Source of the DNA: Chara braunii
Taxonomy: Eukaryota; Streptophyta; Charophyceae; Charales; Characeae
Assembly (NCBI GenBank): GCA_003427395.1
Contig: BFEA01000010.1
Coordinates: 3,458,165 to 3,492,814, forward strand
Direction of reading: 5' to 3'
DNA length: 34,650 nucleotides
Positions 10,434 to 20,704 of this stretch are shown here, piece after piece. The notes beneath the pieces were generated by a model. The model ran no database searches and was not told the origin of the DNA. It worked only from the letters and a program-made list of their open reading frames with translations. The position numbers and the translations under genes are program-made. Each line of letters starts with the position of its first letter. Within the stretch, counting starts at the first letter, position 1.

Positions 10434-10859
10434 TAATCATTATGCTTTGTCGTTTCAGTAATTCCTGATCAGCCACGTGGCCCAATCACAATGAGCGCAT
10501 CAGGTAACTGCATGCACAGGCGCAGACCTCTCCCTCTCTCACACATACACATACACATTCACATCCACATAGTAGTAGTGTACGGTTCTGTGTTCTAATG
10601 ATAGATTCATTCGATGTTGCTCATCCTATTGAGGAAAGTAGCGGGAGGCCAGTCGCGTGGTTGGAGGCTTACCTGTTGCGCTCTTTCTTCGTCATCGTTG
10701 TCACCGTCTGCTCGACGCTCCCCGATCCTTTCACAATGTGCGACATACCGTGACCATAGCACGGGGCACGACATGTATAAGCTCGCATCTCGTCATGATG
10801 GGAAGCTCACCGGGACTACCTTTGCTTATGGCAATCAGAGGAGACATGGCGAGGTGAGT
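10433..10859 (+). other. Possible exon-like segments with donors
   Basis: Two donor-like sites occur in the orientation of copy alpha: CATCAG followed by GTAACT near 10502, and GGCGAG followed by GTGAGT near 10853, the latter running into a long pyrimidine tract. Frames open across 10614-11093 have no recognisable content. The pattern resembles the minus-strand modules at 24-29.8 kb. Confidence 0.3.
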
Positions 10860-11571
10860 ATCGTCCCTTCCTCTATCCTCCTCCTTCTTCTTCTTTTTCT
10901 TCTTTTTCTTCTTCTTCTTCTTGTCTTTGTCTATTCCCTTTCTCCTTCTTCTTCACGACATTCCCCTCCTTCCTCTGGTCCACACGATGTCACCTTCTTC
11001 CGCCACGCATCGCTTGTAACGCGTTCTGTCACGTTGTGCAGCACACCGAAACCACAATATGGAAAACACGACGGGGATAAGCGCGCGTTTTAAAGATGTC
11101 GGGCGCATGAAGAGCTCGGCCTTGCATCACCATCGTCGATCGCAAGGCCAGACACTGCTCCTTTCGCCTTCTCTTTTCCTCCTACTCCTTCGTATTCTTC
11201 CTCTTCTTCTTCTTCTTCTTCTTCTTCTTCTTCTTCTACTTCCTCCTCCTTCTACTCCTTTTCCCCTCGCTGTGTCGTTATTCGCCCAGTGGCATTCTCT
11301 ATTCCTACTCGCTGGCTATCGTATCTCCTTATTCTTGGTGTGCCCTCCTTCCTCCTCACTTGCGTGCGCCTTCCCTCACCTTCTCCTCTCCTGTATATCT
11401 CTTTCTTCTGTCCTCTTCAAGTCTTCTTCCCTTTTCCCCCGCGCTACATCTCCATTGATCGCGCATCCGCTTCCTTGTCTCCACGCGTTCCACCCCGCTT
11501 TCTCGCACGCCTCGTTTTCTTCCTCCTCCAGGTTGCGCTCCTTTTCCTGCTCTTTTTCCCTCTCTTCTTCT

Positions 11572-11606
<35 letters not shown>

Positions 11607-11870
11607 TTCTTCTTCTCTTCACTTCCCCGCTCGATGCTACCTCGCCGCTTCCACCTTCTCATCGCGTGCCCGTTCCTTCCAACATCTGCGCGCCCATCTC
11701 CCTCGCGCGAGTCTCCCTCCAGCTCGACTTCACGATGCTTAACGCTCTCGCGTCGCTCGTTCGTCCTCCGCATGCACCGAAACCCGCTTGTCCTTGACTC
11801 TAAGCTCCTCGGTCCTCCGCATGGCAAGGAGGGGCAGACGTACCTCGATCGAAATTTGCCATCACGGGGG
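10860..11870 (+). repeat. Kilobase-scale pyrimidine-rich tract
   Basis: Strongly C/T-biased on the plus strand, with TTC/CTT clusters at 10880-10925, 11190-11250 and 11563-11615. Overlapping Ser/Leu/Phe-rich frames exist in all three plus-strand frames, which is expected of such composition. In context it looks like one oversized version of the pyrimidine-rich introns of the modular family. Confidence 0.7.
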
Positions 11871-11879
11871 GGGGGATGT

Positions 11880-13030
11880 CAAAGACTTCCTAAAAATGAA
11901 TCTGCCCCAAAATTGGGGCAATTTCATTAAAATATGTTTATTAAAATGAAACATAAAAGTAAAAGAGAAAGACGATTTACGGATTCACGAGAAATAAAGA
12001 ATAATAGGGAGATAAACTAATAGAAAATAAAAAAAATAAAAAAGATGAAGACTAACTAAATCTAACTGTTAATTCCCCTAACTCGCCAAGTGTTGGGCCC
12101 TCGTTATACTAGGGACTCAGACTTCAACTGACCAAGCTATTTCTAACCAATCCTAACACCGAGGTAGCGGGTTCAAGCGTCGGTGGTTCGAAACTAGCTC
12201 AAGGTCAGGTCAGGGGGACTCGATCCCCGTGTCTCCCGTTTAACACTTTGCCCCGAAACCTATTGAGCTAGCTCCTACTTCGATTTGAAGAGGAGATGCT
12301 CAGATATATATTGAGTAGTGGGGCTCGGTTCGCCTAGTGGCCCGAGCCTATTTCTAAATCCGCGCATGTGTGCACGCTTGGTGGTCTGCGTTCCTGTCTG
12401 AGCGCTTGCCGACTTGAGTGTATGTGTGACCTGCGAGGGCACTTGGTTGATCGGAAGGTCCGAAGGGCCGGTACTTACCGGTGGCCGTGCGATTGAGGGT
12501 TGCTACGGGGAAAACACTCAAGTGGCGGGGAAAGAGGCCCACGACACTTAGGAGCCGTGAAAAACACTCAAGTAGCAGGTAGGTCAGTACCACACCAAGT
12601 AAAGGTAGATATGCCATGTACTCGAGGCCAAGCAGGAGAAGAGAAAAATTGACATTCTTTTAGAGGTCCAGTACTGATAGATAGACAGGTACCATCTCAA
12701 GTCTCAGCATGTGTCGTAGATGTACCCGACACAGCACTAACCTAATCAACCCCTCGACCTTCTTGATCGGAGGGTATTACTACCAATCCTAACCATCACA
12801 GCGCGCGTCATAACAACGTGCGCGCATACGTTTAAAATTTTATCATTGATTTGCCCCGGCCTCAATGGTCGAGGAAATTGTTTCAAGTGTCACGCTGATG
12901 CTCGCACACCCTTTTCATTTCAGACCGGCCTCGTCACGGTAGCCGATGTCGTCGTTGTGTCGAATGCAAAAATATGGCCAAATACCCTTATAAGTGTATT
13001 TGGTCCGACAATATTCCCAAACCCTATTAA
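11880..13030 (-). repeat. Inverted-pair element, left copy
   Basis: Matches the plus strand at 22820-23490 when reverse-complemented. From inner to outer end: an ATACCCTT palindrome (12978-13003), ACACCGACG-like and GGCCGGGGCA-like words, a GCGCGCGT hairpin (12801-12825), a tRNA-like Pol III unit (12280-12208), a reversed TTCGAACC box (about 12186), a T-rich tract (12060-11990), and an end block with ATGAATCTGCC. The left copy has about 440 bp extra between the GCGC hairpin and the tRNA-like unit (12290-12745), apparently an insertion. Near the outer end lie the perfect palindrome CCCCAAAATTGGGG (about 11907-11920) and an imperfect 30-bp one. No protein is encoded; a non-autonomous SINE or MITE-like element is likely. 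Confidence 0.65.
12208..12280 (-). promoter_or_regulatory. tRNA-like Pol III promoter (A and B boxes)
   Basis: On the minus strand TAGCTCAATAGG (12270-12259) fits the A box and GGATCGAGTCC (12226-12216) the B box, separated by 32 bases, normal for a tRNA. Possible anticodon-arm pairing GTGT/ACAC surrounds an oversized loop and acceptor pairing is poor, so this is a tRNA-derived promoter rather than a tRNA. The same spacing is seen in the right copy. Confidence 0.6.
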
Positions 13031-13085
13031 GCGACGTCCATCACGATCATTTGTACATCCCTTTATATTGTTTCCCATGATAAAA

Positions 13086-13511
13086 TCAACTGATAAAATA
13101 TAACATGATCGATAACACCACTGGACAAATGATACAATGTAAAACAATGCACGTACCTCTTTTTCTCCTTGGAAGAGAGGTGAATTTCTTTCCCAAAATA
13201 AGGGGCATCTTTGATAAGTGGATAGCCAAATCCGAGTTCCTGGATTGAAATGCGACAAAATTCCCATTGCATCCCTTGATATACTCTACCATTGTCGAGA
13301 TTCTAACCCGGGTCTCCCACATACCGAAACCTCCAACCCAAATTGAATGAACCAATGGTGGGGATACTGAATCTATACTACAACGGTGAAAATTATCAAG
13401 AGAGTCAGTGATCATCTTTTCCGTACCTTTAAACTTTCTCCCCAGACCCTCATTGGTTGTCCGTAGAACAAGAGAATCTGACCCTTTGGACGCGAGTCTC
13501 AACCAAACCAT
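13086..13511 (-). CDS. Weak hypothetical frame
   Basis: A 141-codon frame from ATG to stop on the minus strand, the longest between 13 and 18 kb. It begins MVWLRLASKGSDSLVLR and has a hydrophobic C-terminus (residues 125-141). I recognise no domain, and AT-rich surroundings make chance likely. A word like CCCGGGTTAGAATCTCG on this strand near 13310 resembles a Pol III B box, hinting that the stretch is SINE-derived rather than coding. Confidence 0.2.
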   Translation of the reverse strand: MVWLRLASKGSDSLVLRTTNEGLGRKFKGTEKMITDSLDNFHRCSIDSVSPPLVHSIWVGGFGMWETRVRISTMVEYIKGCNGNFVAFQSRNSDLAIHLSKMPLILGKKFTSLPRRKRGTCIVLHCIICPVVLSIMLYFIS

Positions 13512-13729
13512 ATTACCGTCCCACCTGAAGTCTAATGCGAGGGGATCGGCAGTCTTGGTGTTAACCCACCACAGGCCAGTTGATCAGACCAGATCCGCGA
13601 CCCACCGTGTTGTTATATTAACAGTGGTCCCCGTATTGGTTGCGCAATGACGGGTAAATCCTATCATCAAAATTTTCACATATATTTCAAAAACTACATT
13701 CGACCCCTCCGATAACTACCTGAGCTGAT

Positions 13730-14090
13730 TCCTTCATCAGGGTGGCCACCCCTCAGGTCTCAACTCCAGGCCAAAATCGGAAGGTCTGCTGTTTGGTTAT
13801 ACTTGGTCAGCAACCCACGCTGGGAGTTACGTCCCAACGATGCCAAATTTTCACCATAGGCTTGGTAATTTCAGTCCCTCGGACTGACTTCCTGAAGTGG
13901 ATGAACAATGTTAAATTCAATATATACAAAAAAAAATCATCATCAACATATTTTTATCCTTCTCCGGTTGCCACTTCGTGGATGAACGATGCTCATTCCA
14001 AACCATAAAAATAATTTTTTTATCGTCAGGTTGCCACTCAGTGGATGAACAAGGACCATCGTCAGGTTGCCACTCAGGGATCGTGTCCTC
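13730..14090 (+). repeat. Short palindromic repeats around GGTTGCCACT..GTGGATGAAC
   Basis: The unit recurs near 13735, 13890, 13965, 14027 and 14060, spaced irregularly. Each intact unit can fold (CCACT/AGTGG or CCAC/GTGG with TTC between). On the minus strand it reads as VHPLSGNLT-like peptides inside a 90-codon frame, a by-product of the repeat. Confidence 0.7.
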
Positions 14091-14304
14091 CAAGTCTCGA
14101 TCACAGCTCGGTCAGACAAACGTCTTAGAAATCTTTCAAAATATACAGAATTGTCACATATCCCAAATAAAATATTGGCTTCCACGTCACCGTTGATGCA
14201 AAGGTATATTTTCAAAACATCAACATTTCCTGAATGAGTTCATCTTTTGGATCTCATAGACTTATCTCAGACTAACCCTATAGAGGAATGAGCGGCGTCT
14301 TTTC

Positions 14305-14378
14305 AAGACATCTCTTTGATGTCTTTCCGAGCAGGACACTTATCGTGTCTGCCCAATTATATTAATGACCTTAAGGTC
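14305..14378. other. Three consecutive hairpins
   Basis: AAGACATC/GATGTCTT with a five-base loop (14305-14325), GCA-GACAC/GTGTC-TGC with one bulged G (14331-14352), and the palindrome GACCTTAAGGTC (14367-14378), within 74 bp. Confidence 0.6.
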
Positions 14379-14389
14379 CATAATAATTC

Positions 14390-17300
14390 TAAGATTCAAA
14401 ACTCAATATAGGTCACCGTCATACTCACTCCTGAGGTTTTGCCTTCAATAATGTACTGCACGAATGTACGCCTAATACTCGGATCTGAGAATTAAGTTGA
14501 AGTTGGCCAAAATGATTAAACCCTTTCGACGACAATCATAAAAATCAAACCACACTCCGTCATCCAACTTGATATCTCGAATGAAGAAACATATCTTAAA
14601 CCATTCGATACCGTACGCAGGGTTTTCCCCCTGTTTTCACGGAACTTCACAATACAAGTGTAAATGACATTTTTTTGCCATAAAGAAGGAATATAACTCA
14701 AGATAGTAGAAGAAATGTTACAGACCGTAAAGAAAGTAAATAATAATTTATGTAATATCTAAACATTCAGTTATACCAATTCAAACAAACGTCAACTGGT
14801 AACCTCATTAATAATAAGAACAATTGTTACAATTGAGACTGCGCAGTAACAAATCACAGTGAAGTTAAAATGATAACAGCAACGATGACATAAAATATGT
14901 TACTCCTTCAGGCTTAACATGGGTATATCGTGCCGAGGGGTGGTGTAATCCAATCAAAAGGATAACATCTTTAGATCCCAAGCCCCGCTTCTAGGACTAA
15001 GCCTCACCACATCTCCCTCTGATTCCAGTGCTTGTACCTGGTTGACCTCATCGAGCACAGTCAGACAACCCCATTCTCACTCGTCTAAAGGCTGGTTGGT
15101 AAGACCACACCTTTTCAGGGTGTGGTGGACCCACCTAGCATGGACCCCGCTTGTGCTACCACTCCAAGCGTGCTCAGACTAAGTAGCAGTCGTCTCCCTA
15201 ACTGTCAGAGTTCAAACAAGGTCTTGAACACCTTCTTCCCTTTCGACGATAGTGTAGTCATCTCTCATGTACAAGGGAAAATGACAACACCCCACTGTGG
15301 ACCAGGAACATTGTTCCGGCGTGAGTCTCACTACCGCCTACATGACTTAATTATACCCTCTTCAAGTCTTTTAGGCAAAATTATCAATCAGTGTTGCAAT
15401 TCCCCAAAGGATAGGTTTCGCATGTTAACCTCCCTTGAGAGAATTTCTTCCCTTCAAAGTTTGGTCACTCCATTAACCTTCGGTCCCATGCCGAACGTGG
15501 ATTTCATACAGTCTTTGTAACTTTATTGAGGAGAGGAATTCATAAACACATTCAGGCAGACACAAACAGTCACCAAACAATCAATATATATATGTATATA
15601 TATAACGAGTTTAAACTTTACTTTACCAAGAACGAGACATTCAATGATACGTCACTTGAAACATACATTATTCGCTCTCACATACAATCATTCATACCAA
15701 GTCATGCATATTTACCATAGTGGAAATAAGTAGTTTTACCACTTTTTATATAATACTGAAATTCGAGGAGCCGGGATGTACTTAAGTGGATACTCCCATA
15801 CTCTAATTATATGGAGTAAAATCTTAAAAGAGATAGTTATTTAAATATAGCTTTGAAAATCAGATAAATATAATTAGAATCTTTATGCACCGACTCCTTG
15901 AACTAATTCATTATCATGCTCTATCATATACAACCTCAAACGGATACATATTCTCTAAGTAGGTGACCTAATATTACGCTCGCCATACTATTCGTCCCTG
16001 ATTATCAGTAAGTCATTAAGTGGTTGATGAGTTAATTTATATCTCATATTTCTTCTAAAGGTTAAATTATACTTCCAATAAGCAACCTCATCAATCAGAT
16101 TTTATACTATATTACCATAATATTCTAATAAGATCTTTAGTGAATAGTCGGCCCTAGTCAAGGCAACTAAGCACAGTATCATCCACTTTATTTCATTTAT
16201 CTATCCATATCATTTCACAATATGACTATAATCGGGTTTTTAAGGCTGCAAACTTGCCCTTTTCAAAATGTATGCTAAATGCTAAGACTCCTTCGTACTT
16301 TGATCAGCCGTGATATACGATCGCTCACTACCTCTTAAATGCACCTATCACACAAAAGAGCATGACTTTTATTATTACAACTTCACGAACTAGTTAAATC
16401 TTAAGTAAATACCTTCATGATCAGATCATATTAAGTAGGGCCTTGGAGATGATAATTATCTCATACAGATAATGATGGATTCATATGCTATATAATATAA
16501 CCTTGATAGTTAGACAACCATCGACAGACCGAGCCTAGCATTATGACCTATATCATGTAACTCCAAGAATTTAACGATTTAGCTAGACTATGTAGGCAAT
16601 AACTAGAGTTAATTTATTTTACAATCTTGTACCTAGACTATACGGCAAATGATCTTGCGAATGCACATAGTCTTTTAAGTAGGTAGCCTAACAACTATAT
16701 ACCTTTTCAGGGCTTTATAATGCTTATTTGACATTCACGCACATTATTTTAACTTCAAAGGGGAACTAACAGTACATATCATCCTTTCTTTTCTTTCGTC
16801 AACCGGATCCTTTCTCGTCACCCAAAGCAGGTACTATAATGACAAAACATTGAGGAGAGTCAATCCTTCTCATATTTTGACAATACTCCACGTTAGAGAT
16901 TCAACTCTCATTAGAACAAACACTCAAGTTTCGTTAGCTCAAGGCAAGAAATGCATGAGCTCATTATGGTTATTTTTCAGACAATTCCCCTATATGGTGG
17001 GGTAGGAGATAAACCCTGCATAAATTGTTGTGGCATAGAAAAAAAACGCAAGCATGATATAGAAGCAATGATCTGTCGGTGCAGCTTGCAAAACAAATAG
17101 AGAATCACAAACGCACGAGAGCAGTGGAAACACAAGGTAAGGCGGTTGAGGAAGGACAATTAATTATTGAGGACGAGGTAGGAAGGAAAGCACGAGGGTA
17201 ACATCTTATAAGGTAAGTATGAGAAGGCGACTTTAAAGCACGACAAAGAAGTGTCATAGTATTGCTTGCACTTATAACAGTACTAAGTCACTCTGCTAGG

Positions 17301-18400
17301 GAAAATTATATGCTTGAGTCGGTCTTTCTGGCGCTAACGCAATCTCACATCTTTCTATGTCTATTCCTTCCCCTCCTTTTGCGAAGTCAATAGACCCATT
17401 TAAATATTTTTTTTTGTCGCCTTTCTCTTATTATTCCGATTCCTAACTTGTGTGCCTTATGTGGCTCGACAAATGAACCTTTATGTACAGGCGTATGATC
17501 AAGTGATTAAGGAAATAAGGATGTGAGTCATGCTGGACTAAAACTATGTGGCGGTGAGATAATAACAAGGTCGAAATAAGCCCCATGCAGGTTTTGTATA
17601 AATGATCATATAACTAAGCATTCCTTGTTGTATAGGAGAACTAGATCACATACAAGATTGAGATATGATCCTGATAGTAAACTATTTGTAATGAACCTTT
17701 GTAAAGAATCGAAACTTGAAAAGATATGCATTAGGACTAGTGAACTTCACATTATACAAGTTATCTCGTTGCCTGTACTATCGACACTAACTAAGGATGT
17801 AGAGAGTTTTCTACCTTCTAAGGTGGTATGCAACATACTTGAATAGATAGTTCAATTGAAAAAGGAATGAAAGTCTGATAAACCCTACAACATAGATATG
17901 ACTAGAAAGATACAGAAAAGGAAAGTCGTGTAAAAGCAAGGTTGATCAAAGTCAATCTCACGCACTTTATTTTCCCTTGACCCTTTAAGGATTTTTAAGA
18001 GAGTCAATGTCGCCGTTAATCTTCTAACTACTTAAGTCGACAAAACGCATTACACGAGCGAATGCCTCGAGTTCATAAACTGAAGGAAGGATCCAACATA
18101 CACAGATACCTCCCTGACGTCGATTACTAACCTAACTTACAACTTCCAGATAAAATTATCACGTTCATTAGCTGCCATAGACTTTTAACTATCCTTTACC
18201 TTAGTTCGCGCTTCTAAGGACGTTGGTAGGTAGTCGAAGTCCCTAGCAATATAACCCTTGTAGGTACTATCGATATAACTTCACACCTTTCCAGGCGCAT
18301 CACATCTATTTGATATAATTTCAATCCGCATATCGCAGACTATACTAGTTTGATTAAAGGTTGTCGTTTTGCCTCGATCATCGTCTTACCATACCCGAGT
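14390..18400. other. AT-rich gene desert
   Basis: About 4 kb with no convincing coding frame. The longest plus-strand frame (15122-15520) starts with GTG, matches nothing I know and has ordinary AT-rich flanks. A hairpin CCACACC/GGGTGTGG lies at 15105-15125, and short TATA repeats at 15585-15605. It may contain decayed element sequence; I see no terminal repeats or enzyme motifs. Confidence 0.5.
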
Positions 18401-18439
18401 TTGTTCACTGAGGATCTCGGCTAGAAAGCGAGATCCTCG

Positions 18440-18880
18440 GCAACGGCGTTACCTGTCGGACGTGGCAGTCCCACACCCAGACGTAAAGTAATTTTTGTGT
18501 CGGGCCTCACGGTCGCATCATGGAGGAGTTTTAGAAGCGTTTCAGCTAAGACCAACTCCGACTGTGCACGCCAGCTATACCTATCGCAGTCCCTACGACA
18601 CGACAGAAATCCCGTGAGGTACAACTCACCTCCACCTACGGGAGCTATAACCATCTCTTAGGTGGGCGTATCCCTGCTGAGCTACTGACTCACGTGCGAA
18701 GGCTTTTACTTACAATCGCAGAGGTAAGCCAGCCGAGGGCGTTTGCTCGATCGTCGTAGCATACGCATACGCGCGATTGAACGCCTAAGACTGACCCGTG
18801 TACTCGTCGGGCATCGGGGCGCTGATCTCCCGGACCGACTGACAAATTAGGTCGACTCGACTGACGAACGTCCGCTCATA
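18440..18880 (-). ncRNA. Structured repeat domain, copy B
   Basis: Homologue of 3690-4120. It keeps the A-box-like TAGCTCAGCAGGG (18684-18671 region), CAAACGCCCTCGGC and TATAGCTGGCG words. Helix 1 here is CCACCTA/TAGGTGG (18665-18659 with 18638-18632) and helix 2 is CTGGCTTA/TGAGTCAG (18732-18725 with 18692-18685), fully paired with two G-U pairs. The bases differ from copies A and C while pairing is kept. A frame across 18421-18654 has no protein signature. Confidence 0.5.
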
Positions 18881-19679
18881 CTACGCGTTGCCTAGAAGTA
18901 GTTTCTATAGGTATAACTCATAACCTATCCCATTTTCAAAGCATGATCCCTCTCAATACTTCAATTATCAGAGATTACGCATAAGACACATACCCATCCT
19001 ATCTAGTGATTAAGTCCATTCGACATATCTCTCTATGAAAAACCCTTTAACCATAGCATACATACATGTGAAGTAAGATAAGGCTGAGTAATTAGGCGAA
19101 GAGATGTCATATACACGTAGCACATTCACATAAACAGTCCAAATTCATCAAGGAAAAACATAGGTCATTGACCTTTTAAACATGTACAGATAAAATGAAC
19201 ATGAAATGAATAAGATTTTGAACCTAATATGCTTATCAATCAGGGAAGAGCACAAGGTTGGGTACTCAAACCAAGTGTATAAAATCGCGCATTGACGAAA
19301 TGTCTAGATGAAGGCCCATAATAATGTAAGTTTCTTAATGGGTTGCAGTGAATAGCATGATTGGTCGCTTTACTGACCTGCAGACAAGAGTCAATCACAT
19401 TACACAATTCTTGACGGAGTCAACCTTTTATTCACTTCCACCCATATTACACTTACACTTCCAACCTTCCAGTAAGACATCCCCTTTTCGACTTAGTAAT
19501 TCATCCTCATCTGACTTTAGTCATTCAAGGACCCCTTTTGACCAAACATAGATCATTTAGACAATGACCCGAAAATTCAGAAATGCCTTTCCGTGCAAAG
19601 GTCGCACAAGCGGTTATCGAGTAGCTGAAAATTCAGGAACGAAAATTCTGAAGTGAGAGTTTTGGCCAGTCTGAAAATC

Positions 19680-20050
19680 CTGAATGGTTCTGAAGTGGTG
19701 AAAGGTCTGAAAACCCTGAAAACCACCTGTTTAGGCAGGCTGCATCCTGAAGTGGTGAAGGGTGTCCTGAAGTGGTCAAGTGAAAGTTTTGGGCAGTCTG
19801 AAAATCCTGAATGGTCCTGAAGTGGTGAAAGGTCTGAAGACCATGAAAACCACCCTTCACCACTTGAGCATCCAGTCTGCCTAAACAAGTGATTTTTAGG
19901 GTCTTCGGAGCTTTCACCACTTCAGGACATTTAAGGATTTTCGGACCTGAATGGTCCTGAAGTGGTGAAAGGTCCGAAGACCCTGAAAACCACCTGTTTA
20001 GGTAGGCTGCATCCTGTAAGTGGTGAAGGGTGTCCTGACGTGGTGATGAA
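19680..20050. repeat. Inverted minisatellite of CCTGAAGTGGTGAA
   Basis: A higher-order unit (CCTGAAGTGGTGAAAGG, GAAGACCCTGAAAACCACC, TGTTTAGGCAGGCTGCAT, then the first motif again) occurs forward at about 19690-19765 and 19950-20030 and inverted at about 19925-19850, next to a forward half unit. Adjacent forward and inverted units could form a long cruciform. The overlapping minus-strand frames (PFTTSG, LPKQVVFRVF) are translations of the repeat. Confidence 0.8.
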
Positions 20051-20339
20051 AAATACGACTGTTGTTAACCTTCTCTCAAAGGTCGATGCAAAGTGTGGGT
20101 GTCGAGGGTGAGGGAGGGTTGAGTTGGCGAACCAACCTGTTACCATGAGGCAACAGCATGTAGTCTTGTATAGACTCATAATGAGTCCTCTTGAAAGTAA
20201 AGGTGACCTGCAATCACACAGGTCAACACGGTCTCAACACCTCTTTGACGTCGACATGATCCTATCTAAAGTTCAATATAGTAAACTTCATTTTAATCAG
20301 GAAGAATACTACATCTACATAACTCCCTCTAGGTAGCCT

Positions 20340-20704
20340 CTCTAACTTCTTATCAGACCAACCTCTAGAGATAGTTATCTGAAGAAAGAGAAGTATAAAG
20401 TTAACATTACTAATGATTTTTGCCTTATCATGTGATCCCCCACTTAAGATATGCCAAGCAAAACATCATCAATCTTTTCTGGAATACAATCATAAGATTG
20501 ACATCAATCAAGAGGTTAAGGTAGAAGGACAGGTCACACGGGGCCACATTCCTTCCACCTCAAACTTAGTAGAATCAGACAGTGGTTTGTTAGTAATGGA
20601 TCGATCTCTTTTCAGGGCTTTCACGTTTTCCTGTCTATTGAGAAGATTAGTAACAGTATGGTAGATCACTCGGGATCTACTCATCTTCACTGGACGTCAG
20701 TTTG
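20340..20704. other. No gene recognised
   Basis: Short open frames on both strands (20413-20664 plus, 20508-20690 minus) overlap and show no signature. It could be the outer part of element copy B; similarity to 2550-2800 is too weak to claim. Confidence 0.4.

Larger units (their letters stand above)
18340..20340 (-). repeat. Dispersed element, copy B
   Basis: Reverse-complement partner of 2830-4125, with the same order of blocks: hairpin block at 20250-20085 (hairpins at 20222-20203 and 20187-20171 keep the stems GACCTG/CAGGTC and GACTC/GAGTC), CTGCAGGTCAGTAAA near 19390-19370, CATTTCGTC near 19300, and the structured domain 18880-18440. A minisatellite (19680-20050) sits between the first two blocks and is absent from copy A. 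Left of 18420, similarity to copy A is not visible by eye. Confidence 0.6.

Noticed and set aside
10118-10468. Ser-Leu repeat protein across the gap (and 24045-24269)
   Set aside because: CT/GA dinucleotide repeat plus Ns; not coding.
11059-11930. Long Ser/Leu/Phe-rich frames, and Arg/Lys-rich frames on the opposite strand
   Set aside because: Stop codons are rare in pyrimidine-only DNA, so all frames look open.
15122-15520. 132-codon plus-strand frame as a gene
   Set aside because: Begins with GTG, no recognisable content, lies in an AT-rich desert; chance frame is the simpler reading.
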